Assembly: GCA_046330315.1 (NCBI GenBank)
Contig: JAXLSZ010000004.1
Span: 528,868 to 592,867 of the forward strand
Source: JAXLSZ01 sp046330315
GTDB taxonomy: Bacteria > Actinomycetota > Thermoleophilia > Solirubrobacterales > 70-9
DNA length: 64,000 nt
Direction: 5' to 3'
Of this stretch, positions 26,267 through 34,051 are shown piece by piece (position 1 is the stretch's first letter; every line of letters begins with the position of its first letter). The notes under the pieces are model-generated. The model had not been told where the DNA came from, did not search any database, and worked only from the letters and a program-made list of their open reading frames with translations. The translations under genes were made by a program, and so were the position numbers.

Positions 26267-26830
26267 TTACTTCTGTTCAGCCAGCCAGGCGCTGGCTCGG
26301 CCGGCGGATTCGGAGAACTCGGCGGGGAGCTGCGACAGGCGCTCAGTGAGCTCCTCGGACTCGACCAGGCCAGCGCCCAGGAGTGCACCGACGAAATTGC
26401 GGTCCTTCTCACGAAACGCGCAGAGCTTGGCGGCGCAGAGATCGTGCTTGTCGACGCACCATCCGATGAACTGGGGCTCACCTGAGGGCGCAGCCGTGTT
26501 GGCGTTCTGCACCTTGACGAGCCGTTGACGCCAACCGCTCGGCAGCGCGCAACTCTCCAGATCGACGCCGTCGATGCTGAATCCGTGAGCGCTTTCGAAC
26601 GGCGACAGCTCACCCGCCGCTCCCTCGATCAGGTCGCCGAGCCGGATCGTCTCTTCGTTGTCGTCGGCGATCGGAAGGATGTCGATCTCCAGCGACATCG
26701 TGGCCGCAGCCGGCAGGTCCTGCTCGCGGTAGGTGCCGAGAATCGCCTGAGAGCCGACAACGATCACCTCGGGCGCCCCAACGATCTGGCAAGCCGCTCG
26801 GATGGTGTGCTCGAGCTGGTCGCGCCGCAT
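26267..26830 (-). CDS. DUF6036-type nucleotidyltransferase-like protein (toxin candidate)
   Basis: A 187-residue protein with a nucleotidyltransferase-like N-terminus: VIVVGSQAILG, then MSLEIDILP, where the paired acidic residues sit. WCVDKHDLCAAKLCAFREKD follows, the K-x2-R-x2-D helix seen in AbiEii/DUF6036 proteins. Its ATG overlaps the stop of the HTH gene by one base (TGATG). With the HTH protein upstream it resembles a toxin-antitoxin pair in which the transferase is the toxin; this is family knowledge plus context. Confidence 0.72.
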   Translation of the reverse strand: MRRDQLEHTIRAACQIVGAPEVIVVGSQAILGTYREQDLPAAATMSLEIDILPIADDNEETIRLGDLIEGAAGELSPFESAHGFSIDGVDLESCALPSGWRQRLVKVQNANTAAPSGEPQFIGWCVDKHDLCAAKLCAFREKDRNFVGALLGAGLVESEELTERLSQLPAEFSESAGRASAWLAEQK

Positions 26831-27345
26831 CAGCGCTCCGCGAGCAACTGGTGGCGCTCCTGGGGCGAGAGCAGGCCGCCGAAGGGGCTGACCTCGCGCA
26901 TCTCGATCGAGTTCCGGTCAAGGCCCGTCAGAACGCGATGAAGACCAGGGACGTCGCCACCCTGGATCAGCCGCTCCCATTGGTCCAGATTCCGCTCGTG
27001 GGGTTGGCCTTGCACCCCACGGCGCAGGCGGGTCAGGTTGCTGGTGAGGGTCGGTCGCCACTCCTCCAACCGGGAGCGGGTGAGAGAGGTCGAGAGCCGG
27101 CGGTGAAGCAGCCAGGAACGGCGCTCAGAGCGAGTCAGCCGCGGGGTCACGGGGCGCCGCACCACCTCAAGGCGCCGGCCCATGCACGACAGCAGCCGGT
27201 CGAGCTGCTCGTCGCTCATCTCGATCTTTCCGGACAGCATCTGACTGATGCTCGGCTGGTGCACGCCGCTTAGCCGGGACAACTCAGACTGGCTGGTGTC
27301 GGTTTCGACCATCACCTCGCGCAGCAATTCACAGCGGTTGCTCAT
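26830..27345 (-). CDS. XRE-type HTH protein, antitoxin candidate
   Basis: A 171-residue protein with an N-terminal helix-turn-helix (VETDTSQSELSRLSGVHQPS, then ISQMLSGKIEM) and an Arg-rich C-terminal half of unknown fold. ATG 27345 is used; there is no Shine-Dalgarno and an AT-rich palindrome lies just upstream, so the transcript may be leaderless. Longer forms starting at 27357 or 27402 are possible. It is the first gene of the pair with the DUF6036 gene. Confidence 0.72.
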   Translation of the reverse strand: MSNRCELLREVMVETDTSQSELSRLSGVHQPSISQMLSGKIEMSDEQLDRLLSCMGRRLEVVRRPVTPRLTRSERRSWLLHRRLSTSLTRSRLEEWRPTLTSNLTRLRRGVQGQPHERNLDQWERLIQGGDVPGLHRVLTGLDRNSIEMREVSPFGGLLSPQERHQLLAER

Positions 27346-27355
27346 CGGAAAAAAC

Positions 27356-27372
27356 ATAGCATATTTTGCTAT
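27356..27372. promoter_or_regulatory. AT-rich palindrome at the HTH promoter (operator candidate)
   Basis: ATAGCA-TATTT-TGCTAT, a perfect 6-bp inverted repeat, partly overlapped by GCTATAGC to its right. It is the most AT-rich spot in the area and sits 11 bases upstream of the HTH start codon, where autorepression by the HTH protein would be expected. Confidence 0.55.
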
Positions 27373-27425
27373 AGCAATCGGGAGTGAGCCGCTTGCGCCC
27401 ACAAACCCCTCGCTCCAGATTTGGA

Positions 27426-27465
27426 GATGATGTCCGAGGGCGGGAAGCTTGCGCTGGGGTTCTGA
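27426..27465 (+). other. Copy C of the att-like repeat
   Basis: A third copy of the DUF59 3' end, 36 of 40 bases identical to copy A, with changes at GAGG(G)CG(G)GAAG(C)T(T). It would translate as EMMSEGGKLALGF then stop. Copies B and C bracket the 1.2-kb HTH/DUF6036 block. This suggests a second, smaller insertion at the same site. Confidence 0.72.
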
Positions 27466-27474
27466 TCCCCATTC

Positions 27475-27490
27475 CCAAGCGGTGGCTTGG
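27475..27490. terminator. Short hairpin after copy C
   Basis: CCAAGC-GGTG-GCTTGG, a perfect 6-bp stem with a 4-base loop, ten bases after the stop of copy C. Copy A is followed by a related CCAAGCGGT. It may be the original terminator of the DUF59 gene, left behind by the insertions. There is no T-run. Confidence 0.35.
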
Positions 27491-27608
27491 CGGTCGGGGG
27501 AGCCCCGAGAGGCGATTGCTCTAAGAATGGTCCAAGGCGAAAGGCCAACTCGATGGTGAACTCCATCACGACAATCGTCCGGCGTCCCGGTTCGACCAGC
27601 TCGAGGCC

Positions 27609-28172
27609 ATGCTGATCTACTCGATGGGCGTTTCGGTCGACGGCTTCATCGCCGACCGCGAGGGCAGATTCGGGTGGACGGTCCCCAGCGAGGAGCAGTT
27701 CGGATTCCACCTCGCGCAGACGCGCGAGCTCGGCTGCTATCTGTGCGGCCGCAGGCTCTACGAGACGATGCTGCCCTGGGAGACGGATCCGTCGATGCGC
27801 GACAGCGAGCTCCGGGCCGCGTTCGCCGACGTCTGGTCCGCGATCCCGAAGCTCGTCTTCAGCCGCACGCTCGACCGCGTCCAGGGCAATGCCCGGCTGG
27901 CCGAGACCTCGGTGGCCGAGGAGGTCGCCGCGGCGCTCGAGAGGACCGACAAGGACGTCTCGATCGGCGGCGCCGGCCTGGCCGCGACGGCGATCGAGCT
28001 CGGCCTCGTCGACGAGCTGCGCATGTTCCGCAACCCGGTCCTCGTCGGTGGCGGCACCCCGTTCCTGCCACCGGTCACCGACGAGGTCCGGCTGGAGCTG
28101 ATCGAGACCAGGACGTTCGGATCGCGGGTGATCTACGAGCGCTACGGGCGCGCCCGCGACGAGGCGGACTGA
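27609..28172 (+). CDS. RibD C-terminal/dihydrofolate-reductase-like protein
   Basis: A 187-residue protein with the DHFR-like fold of the RibD C-terminal family: MGVSVDGFIADREGRFGW at the N-terminus, CGRRLYETMLPW, SIGGAGLAATAIELGLVDEL (nucleotide-binding glycines) and FRNPVLVGGGTPFLP. Members reduce pyrimidines, folates or similar rings with NADPH; the substrate here is unknown. ATG 27609 has little ribosome-site support. It stands alone between copies C and D of the att-like repeat. Confidence 0.85.
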   Translation: MLIYSMGVSVDGFIADREGRFGWTVPSEEQFGFHLAQTRELGCYLCGRRLYETMLPWETDPSMRDSELRAAFADVWSAIPKLVFSRTLDRVQGNARLAETSVAEEVAAALERTDKDVSIGGAGLAATAIELGLVDELRMFRNPVLVGGGTPFLPPVTDEVRLELIETRTFGSRVIYERYGRARDEAD

Positions 28173-28208
28173 CAGACGCCGACCCACCTCAGCGTGGCGG
28201 CGTTCCTC

Positions 28209-28232
28209 GATGCTGTCCGGGGACGCCAGGTC
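28209..28232 (+). other. Copy D of the att-like repeat (degenerate)
   Basis: Starts GATGCTGTCCGGGGACGCCA then GG. It matches copy B at about three quarters of positions over 34 bases and copy E at 22 of the first 23. It translates as MLSGDAR. It lies between two converging genes. Taken alone this is weak; as one of five same-direction copies it is more persuasive. Confidence 0.5.
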
Positions 28233-28247
28233 CGCACCGGGTCGCGC

Positions 28248-29696
28248 TCAGCTCCGGCGCTCGAAGGCCCCGCTGTCGGGGTGCTCGTCGCGGCTCACGC
28301 CACGCTGGTCGCGCTTCGGCGAGGTCGCCTTCGAGGCGTGGCCGATCGCAGCGCTGCGCTTGCGCAGTGCGATCGTCTCGGTCGGTCCCCCGTTGTCGGC
28401 GAGCCGGCCGATCCTGGGATTGGACCGCACGAGATCCGTCGGCCCCGGGAGCCCGAGGCAGCCGGCCGCATCGCCGAACAGGTTGTGGCCCTTGGAGGCC
28501 TGTGGCGCGCCGAACAGGCAATCCGGTCCGGTCCCCCCGGTGCCGACCTCGTTCAGCGCGATCAGGGAGTTGCGGATCTCGTAGGCGGCCCCGCTGTCGC
28601 CCGACAGGCCGCCGCCTCCTTCGCCGCCGGCGCCGTCGTCGTTGGCGGTGTTGCGAGCGACGGTGACCGCGTTTAGCCTGGCGACGGCTCCGGGCACCTG
28701 CGAGATGCCGCCGCCGTACTCGCTCGCGCGGTTGCCGGCCAGCGTGACGTTGACCAGCTGCACCGTGCCGCCGTCGTTGTGGATCCCACCACCGTTCTCG
28801 GCGCTGTTGCCGCTGATCGTCGAGTCGCGGACGATCAGCCTGTGCTTGTCGTCGTTGTAGACCCCGCCGCCGTCGCCGGTGGCGTGGTTCCCGGCAACCG
28901 TGCTCTTGGAGATCACCACCCTGCCGAAGACCCAGATTCCCGCTCCGTCGGCTCCATTGGCGCTCAGCGTGTTGTCGATCACGCGGCTGCGGACCACCTG
29001 GACCGTGGGGGTGCCGAAGTAGGCGGCGCCGGCGATCCCATTGTCCCCGTTGTGAGCAACGGTGGACCGCACGATCCGCACCTCACCGCCGAAGGTGACG
29101 ATCCCGCCGTCGGGGCCGCGGGTGAATGTGGAGCGGGAGATGGTCAGATCGCCCGAGCCGGTCGAGATCGCCGCGTTGTCGTCGCGCTTGAACAGGCACC
29201 GGGTGACGAGCAAGGTGCCCGAGTTCGCGTTCACCCCGCCCCCGCCCCCCGAGACGTTGAGCGGGCCCCCGTCGACGATCGCCAGGGAGCGCAGCGCCAG
29301 CCGGTGATCGCCGACGATCTCGAGGACGCGATCGGCGATCGCCGGATCGTCGTCCCCGTCGATCGCGTCGATGGTCGCCACTCGCCCGCGGGCTGGGGCG
29401 ATCGTCAGATTGCCCTTCACGTCGAGGTCCCCGGTCCTCGCCGCGTCCTCGCCGCGGCCCACCCGCGACAACGTGTAGGTCCTGCCGGAGCGCAGGAGGA
29501 TCGTGTCCGCGCCAGGGTGGTTGTTGGCCCTGATCACGGCCTCGCGGAGGCTGCAATCCCCGGGGGTGCAGCCGTCGGGGGCGTGGTCCCCGAGCCTGTT
29601 CGGCCGGGAGGTGTCGCCCGATGCGCTCGGCGCGAGTGCGAGTGCGACGGCCGCGGCGGCCGCGGACAGGGCTCCTGCCCGCCGAAGGTCCCTCAT
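28248..29696 (-). CDS. Secreted right-handed beta-helix protein (choice-of-anchor Q type)
   Basis: A 482-residue protein with a signal peptide (MRDLRRAGALSAAAAAVALA). Parallel beta-helix coils follow, with repeated short units such as NLSGNSAENGGGIHN-like and NVTLAGNRASEYGGGIS. The C-terminal tail has NPRIGRLADNGGPTETIAL, then DQRGVSRDEHPDSGAFE, typical of choice-of-anchor Q proteins in actinobacteria. It is expected to be exported and may bind polysaccharide. It lies between copies D and E of the att-like repeat. Confidence 0.85.
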   Translation of the reverse strand: MRDLRRAGALSAAAAAVALALAPSASGDTSRPNRLGDHAPDGCTPGDCSLREAVIRANNHPGADTILLRSGRTYTLSRVGRGEDAARTGDLDVKGNLTIAPARGRVATIDAIDGDDDPAIADRVLEIVGDHRLALRSLAIVDGGPLNVSGGGGGVNANSGTLLVTRCLFKRDDNAAISTGSGDLTISRSTFTRGPDGGIVTFGGEVRIVRSTVAHNGDNGIAGAAYFGTPTVQVVRSRVIDNTLSANGADGAGIWVFGRVVISKSTVAGNHATGDGGGVYNDDKHRLIVRDSTISGNSAENGGGIHNDGGTVQLVNVTLAGNRASEYGGGISQVPGAVARLNAVTVARNTANDDGAGGEGGGGLSGDSGAAYEIRNSLIALNEVGTGGTGPDCLFGAPQASKGHNLFGDAAGCLGLPGPTDLVRSNPRIGRLADNGGPTETIALRKRSAAIGHASKATSPKRDQRGVSRDEHPDSGAFERRS

Positions 29697-29828
29697 CGCC
29701 GCGTCCCGCTCACCGTGGAACCGCCTTTCAATTGCCCCGTTGCGGGCACCCTACACCGGGGGAATCGGAGCGGCCAGGATGGGAACCCGGAGTCGGGCCA
29801 GGCGTCGGCGATCCCCGCCGCGGAGTGG

Positions 29829-29852
29829 GATGATGTCCGGGGACGCCAGGCT
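29829..29852 (+). other. Copy E of the att-like repeat (degenerate)
   Basis: Starts GATGATGTCCGGGGACGCCA then GG, one base different from copy D over the first 23 and close to copy B. It lies between the beta-helix gene start and the next gene (29913). No att-like copy was found to the right of it. Confidence 0.5.
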
Positions 29853-29912
29853 CGCGCCGGCGGCTCCCCCGGGTGGGAGAATCCCGGTGCGCGCCGCGAA
29901 AGGGGGCACCGA

Positions 29913-30539
29913 ATGCACAGCACGCTTCGCTCCGAGGTCGACGTCTTCCGCCTCGCGGTGATCATCGCTCTGGGCGCCCTCGCCGTGGGCGCCCTCGCCG
30001 TGGGCGCCAAACCCCTCCACGGCGTGCTCCTCGGCGCCGCGCTGGTCCTGGGGGGGATCGGCCTCGCCCTGTGGCGGGCGCGGGGAGGCGAACCCCGCCG
30101 GGTGCGGATCGCCCGCGCCCCCGGCGACGGGCGGCACCGGATCCTCGTCATCGCCAACGAGACCGTCGGCGGCGCCGCCCTGGGGGAGCTGCGCAACCAC
30201 GCCCGGGGACGGAGCTGCGAGGTCCTGGTCGTCAGCCCCGCGGCGACCGGCTCCGAGCTGAAGCGCTGGACCACCGACTTCGGCGACGCGCGGGCCGAGG
30301 CCGAGCGCCGCTGCCTGCGGTCGGTGCGCGCCATCGAGGCCGCCGGCCTGGCGGCCACGGGGGAGGTCGGCGACGCCGATCCGAGCGTCGCGATCGAGAG
30401 CGCCCTGCTGCGCTTCCCGGCGGACGAGATGGTGATCTGCACGCACCCCCCCGGGCGCGCCGACCGCCTGGAGCGCGGCGCGGTGGAGAAGGCCCGGGCA
30501 GAGGTCGGGCTGCCGATCACCCAGCTGGTCGTCGAATGA
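29913..30539 (+). CDS. Membrane-anchored universal-stress-like protein
   Basis: A 208-residue protein with two hydrophobic helices in the first 50 residues (VFRLAVIIALGALAVGAL and LHGVLLGAALVLGGIGLAL) and then a soluble alpha/beta domain with RILVIANETVGG at its start and MVICTHPP near its end, like a UspA fold. The ATP-binding G-x2-G-x9-G motif is not clear. ATG 29913 follows AAAGGGGG. It is divergent from the beta-helix gene and faces the cytochrome gene. Confidence 0.6.
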   Translation: MHSTLRSEVDVFRLAVIIALGALAVGALAVGAKPLHGVLLGAALVLGGIGLALWRARGGEPRRVRIARAPGDGRHRILVIANETVGGAALGELRNHARGRSCEVLVVSPAATGSELKRWTTDFGDARAEAERRCLRSVRAIEAAGLAATGEVGDADPSVAIESALLRFPADEMVICTHPPGRADRLERGAVEKARAEVGLPITQLVVE

Positions 30540-30579
30540 AGGTCCGGGCTGCGAGGACCGCTGAGGGCCGGGCCGGCTC

Positions 30580-31008
30580 CTAGCCGCTGAGGCTCTTGAT
30601 GTACTCGATCAGGGCCGCGACGTCCTGCTTTGAGAGCTTCCCCTCGTAGGAGGGCATGAGGGGGCCGAAGCCCGAGTGGACCTGGGCGCTCGGGTCGAGC
30701 ATCGCCGTCTTCAGGTAGGTGTCGTCGACCTTGACGGTGGTGCCGTCGTCGAGCGCGACCGTGGTCCCGTAGATCTGGCTCCAGGTCGGCCCGACGCTGG
30801 TCGAACCATCCGTGCTGTGGCACGCGGTGCAGCCCTGGGAGGAGGCCGCCGCCTCGCCCTGCTTGACCAGCGCCGGGTCCACCTTGACGCGGACCGCCGG
30901 ACCCCCGCCGCCGGTCGAGGTCTTGGCGGGGCGCCCGAACCATGCCGCCCCGACCACGACCGCGAGCACGACCAGCAGCCCCGCGGCGATCCAGGACATC
31001 CGGCTCAC
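30580..31008 (-). CDS. Membrane-anchored monohaem cytochrome c
   Basis: A 142-residue protein with an uncleaved N-terminal helix (WIAAGLLVVLAVVVGAAWF) followed by a class I cytochrome c domain: haem motif CTACH, axial Met in PLMPSYEGKLS and terminal helix VAALIEYIKSL. It lies outside the membrane facing the periplasmic side. It is downstream of narI in the same direction (60-bp gap), so it may deliver electrons to or from the nitrate-reductase system. No direct evidence of partnership is seen. Confidence 0.85.
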   Translation of the reverse strand: MSRMSWIAAGLLVVLAVVVGAAWFGRPAKTSTGGGGPAVRVKVDPALVKQGEAAASSQGCTACHSTDGSTSVGPTWSQIYGTTVALDDGTTVKVDDTYLKTAMLDPSAQVHSGFGPLMPSYEGKLSKQDVAALIEYIKSLSG

Positions 31009-31068
31009 CGGCTCGACCCCTTCCCGATCCCCGCCGGGGGGGCCGGGCTCCTCGGGCCCGTCATCGGG

Positions 31069-31713
31069 TCACGCCCTCCGGTAGGTGCGCATCGACTGGA
31101 AGGGACGCACCACGTAGCCGAGGGGGACGGTCCACATGTGGACCAGCTTCGTGAACGGGAAGAAGGCGATGAAGGTCAGCGCCAGCACCACGTGCAGCTT
31201 GGTGATCAGCGGCAGCCCGGCCATCCCGCCGATGTCGGGCGAGAGGGTGACGATCCCCTTCACCCAGGGAGCGGCGGTCAGCGAGAGCCCGAAGGTCTTG
31301 TCGACAATCACCGGGTAGAGCCCGAGGACCAGGATCGGGATCAGCAGGACGAGGATGAGGTAGTCGTCGTAGCGGCTCGAGGCCCGCAGCTCGGGGACGA
31401 CGATCCTGCGCAGCAGAGCGAGCGTCGCGCCGTAGAGCGTGCACAGCCCCGCGGCCAGGCCGATCCAGTGGAAGGCGTCGATCCACGAGCTCGAAAGGGT
31501 GAGGCCGCCGATCAGCCCCATGATGTGGGCCGCGAAAAGGGTGATGATCCCCCAGTGGAAGGTGACGGCCGCGATCCCCATCGAGGGCCGCTCGAAGAAC
31601 CCGCTCGCGCGGGTGGTGAAGGCGAAGCCGCCACGCCGGCGCCTGATGATCGGCACCGCGATGAACAGGGTCAGCGCGATGTAGGGGTAGACGATGAAGA
31701 AGAACTCGTTCAT
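31069..31713 (-). CDS. narI: Respiratory nitrate reductase gamma subunit (cytochrome b)
   Basis: A 214-residue membrane protein with five predicted helices. His residues that bind two b-type haems are visible in FHWGIITLFAAHIMG and in the last helix pair, KLHVVLALTFIA then KLVHMW. It oxidises menaquinol and passes electrons to NarH. It is the last narGHJI gene, 46 bp after narJ. Confidence 0.92.
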   Translation of the reverse strand: MNEFFFIVYPYIALTLFIAVPIIRRRRGGFAFTTRASGFFERPSMGIAAVTFHWGIITLFAAHIMGLIGGLTLSSSWIDAFHWIGLAAGLCTLYGATLALLRRIVVPELRASSRYDDYLILVLLIPILVLGLYPVIVDKTFGLSLTAAPWVKGIVTLSPDIGGMAGLPLITKLHVVLALTFIAFFPFTKLVHMWTVPLGYVVRPFQSMRTYRRA

Positions 31714-31759
31714 TCCGGTCGGCCTCCTGGTGCCAGGCGCGGGTCGGGATCGCCCCGCC

Positions 31760-32455
31760 TCAGTCGATCGTCACCACCTTCGCCCGCCCTCCCGCGCGCC
31801 GCCTCGGCAGCGGCCGGGCCGCGGGCCTCTCCTCGCGCTCGGCGGTCTGCCCGTCCTCGGCGGGCGGCTCCTCGTCGCGGTCGGGGGTCTCCCACTCCAG
31901 GCAGCCCACCAGGGCATCCGCCAGGTGGCGGTAGACGGCCCCGGTCTCCTCGAGCCGCTCGGCGAAGGTGCGCGCTCCGGGGAGCACCAGCTTCACGATG
32001 AAGCGCCTGCGCAAACCGGCATCGGCGTCCGAGCAGCCGCTGCTGAGGGCGAGGAACTCGGTCATCGCCGGCAGGTAGTCGGGAAGCTCGCCGGCGATCT
32101 CGAAGCCGAAGTGCCGGTAGACGTTGCCGATCTCGAGCATGTACTGGTTGCGGTCCGAGACCCCGGCGGCGCTGCAGGTGGTGGGCTCGGGGAACTGGTA
32201 GGAGCCGAGGTAGAGAGGGCAGCGGGGGTTGAGCTCGAGCAGCTCGAGGTAGGCCTCGGGGTCCACCGAGCGGCGCTCCCGCCAGAAGGCCTCCAGGTGC
32301 TCGCCGATCCGCCCGTCGATCCGCCCGGCGGCGGCGATCGCCTCGCCCGCGGCGGCCTCGTCGGCCATCGCGTCCTCGATCTCCTCCGGGTAAAGGAGCC
32401 ACTCGGCGATCGCCCCGTAGGTCTTCGCCAGCGCCTCTGCCGGGGACGGGCTCAT
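31760..32455 (-). CDS. narJ: Nitrate reductase molybdenum-cofactor assembly chaperone
   Basis: A 231-residue TorD/NarJ-family protein: YGAIAEWLLYPEEIEDAMAD, then NPRCPLYLGSYQFPEPTTCS, QYMLEIGNVYRHFGFEI and LPDYLPAMTEFLAL. It guides cofactor insertion into NarG. The ATG overlaps the narH stop (ATGA). The C-terminal 40 residues are acidic then basic and are not typical. Confidence 0.9.
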   Translation of the reverse strand: MSPSPAEALAKTYGAIAEWLLYPEEIEDAMADEAAAGEAIAAAGRIDGRIGEHLEAFWRERRSVDPEAYLELLELNPRCPLYLGSYQFPEPTTCSAAGVSDRNQYMLEIGNVYRHFGFEIAGELPDYLPAMTEFLALSSGCSDADAGLRRRFIVKLVLPGARTFAERLEETGAVYRHLADALVGCLEWETPDRDEEPPAEDGQTAEREERPAARPLPRRRAGGRAKVVTID

Positions 32456-34047
32456 CGCTCCTCGCCGACCGGTCGCGGAGTGCGCCCCACGTACTGCTGC
32501 GCGCGCGGGACCTGGCTCTCCCCGTCGGCGTGCGGAGCGGCGTGGAAGTGCTCCCGCCGCTTCATCCCCGCATCGGGTGCCATCTCGTCGAATCCCATGA
32601 AGCCGCGCTCGATGAACGGATCCAGGTCCGCGTCCTCGCGGCGCGTGGTGGGGATCACGAAGCGCTCGTCGTAGAAGCCGAGCGCGAGCAGCCGGTACAT
32701 CTCCTGCGCCGCCTTCTCGTCGATGCCCGCCTCGGCGAGGGAGCGCGTGTCAGGGCTACCCTCGACCGTCTCGGAGCGCTTGTAGCGGCGCAGCGCCAGC
32801 AGCCGGACCAGGGCCCGCTTGACCTCGCTCTCGTTCCCGGCGGCGAACATCTGCGCCAGGTACTGGATCGGGACCCGGAACTCGTCCAGGGCTGGCAGCC
32901 AGTCCCCGTCGGAGGTCCAGCAGCCGTTGTCGTCCAGCAGGGTGACCATCGGGCTCTCGGGGGGCACGTAGAAGAGGGAGGGGAGGGTCCGGAACTCCGG
33001 GTGCAGGGGCAGGGCGATCTCCCACTCCTTGACCATCTTGTAGACCGGCGAGCGCCGGCAGGCGTCGATCCAGGCGGCGCTGATGCCCTGCTGCTCCGCG
33101 TTGGCGACCACCGCCGGGTCGTTGGGGTCGAGGATCAGCTCGCGCTGCGCCGCGACCAGCTCCTCCTCGGGCCGGCTGGCGATCTCGGCGACCCGGTCGA
33201 GGTCGTAGAGGATCGGCCCCAGGTAGCGGATCCGCCCGGGGCAGGCCTTGAAGCAGGCGGGGGGCTGACCGGTCTCGATCCGCGGGTAGCAGAGGATGCA
33301 CTTCTCCATCTTTCCCGAGCGCCAGTTGTAGTAGGTCTTCTTGTACGGGCAGGAGGTGATGCAGTAGCGCCAGGCCCGGCAGACGTCCTGGTCGATGAGG
33401 ACGATCCCGTCCTCGTCGCGCTTGTAGGCGGCCCCGCTCGGGCACGCCCCGACGCATCCCGGGTTCATGCAGTGGTTGCAGATCCGGGGGAGGTAGAAGT
33501 AGAAGACCTTCTCGTAGGAGAGCAGGGCGTCGCGCTCGGAATCGGGCATGCCCTTGAAGTTGACGTCGCGGCGACCGGTCTCGTGGGTGCCGGCCGCGTT
33601 GTCCTCCCAGTTGACCCCCCAGGTGATCGGGATGTCCTCCTCCCCGGTGATCAGCGACTTCGGCCGGCCCACCGGCTGCTGGGGCTGCTGCTCGGGGGAG
33701 TGGAGGTCCTCGTAGGTGAAGGTGAAGGGCCCCTTGCCGGCGTAGTCCTCCAGGCGCGGCAGGACCCGGTTGGTGAACAGGGTGAGCATCCCGCCGAGCT
33801 TGCTGCGGGCCCGGAGGCGCAGGGGGCGGTGGGGCTTGCCGGTGGTCACCCAGCCGCCCTTGTAGCGATCCTGGTTCTCCCACTCGCGCGGGTAGCCGAC
33901 CCCTGGCTTGGTCTCGACGTTGTTCCACCACATGTACTCCGCGCCCTCGCGGTTGGTCCAGACGTTCTTGCAGGCCACAGTGCAGGTGCTGCAGCCCAGG
34001 CACTTGTCGAGGTTGAACACCATCGCCATCTGTCGCTGTGCCTTCAT
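32452..34047 (-). CDS. narH: Respiratory nitrate reductase beta subunit (iron-sulfur)
   Basis: A 531-residue ferredoxin-type subunit. Cysteine groups: CLGCSTCTVACK near residue 16, CNHCMNPGCVGACP, CRAWRYCITSCPYKK (with W in place of one Cys, giving a 3Fe-4S cluster) and CILCYPR with CFKACPG. It carries electrons from NarI to NarG. It is four bases from narG and overlaps narJ. Length and cluster order fit the E. coli-like NarH. Confidence 0.95.
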   Translation of the reverse strand: MKAQRQMAMVFNLDKCLGCSTCTVACKNVWTNREGAEYMWWNNVETKPGVGYPREWENQDRYKGGWVTTGKPHRPLRLRARSKLGGMLTLFTNRVLPRLEDYAGKGPFTFTYEDLHSPEQQPQQPVGRPKSLITGEEDIPITWGVNWEDNAAGTHETGRRDVNFKGMPDSERDALLSYEKVFYFYLPRICNHCMNPGCVGACPSGAAYKRDEDGIVLIDQDVCRAWRYCITSCPYKKTYYNWRSGKMEKCILCYPRIETGQPPACFKACPGRIRYLGPILYDLDRVAEIASRPEEELVAAQRELILDPNDPAVVANAEQQGISAAWIDACRRSPVYKMVKEWEIALPLHPEFRTLPSLFYVPPESPMVTLLDDNGCWTSDGDWLPALDEFRVPIQYLAQMFAAGNESEVKRALVRLLALRRYKRSETVEGSPDTRSLAEAGIDEKAAQEMYRLLALGFYDERFVIPTTRREDADLDPFIERGFMGFDEMAPDAGMKRREHFHAAPHADGESQVPRAQQYVGRTPRPVGEER

Positions 34048-34051
34048 CGCC

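Noticed and set aside
27475..27490. Strong intrinsic terminator
   Set aside because: The stem is only 6 bp and no T-run follows, so it is listed with low confidence.
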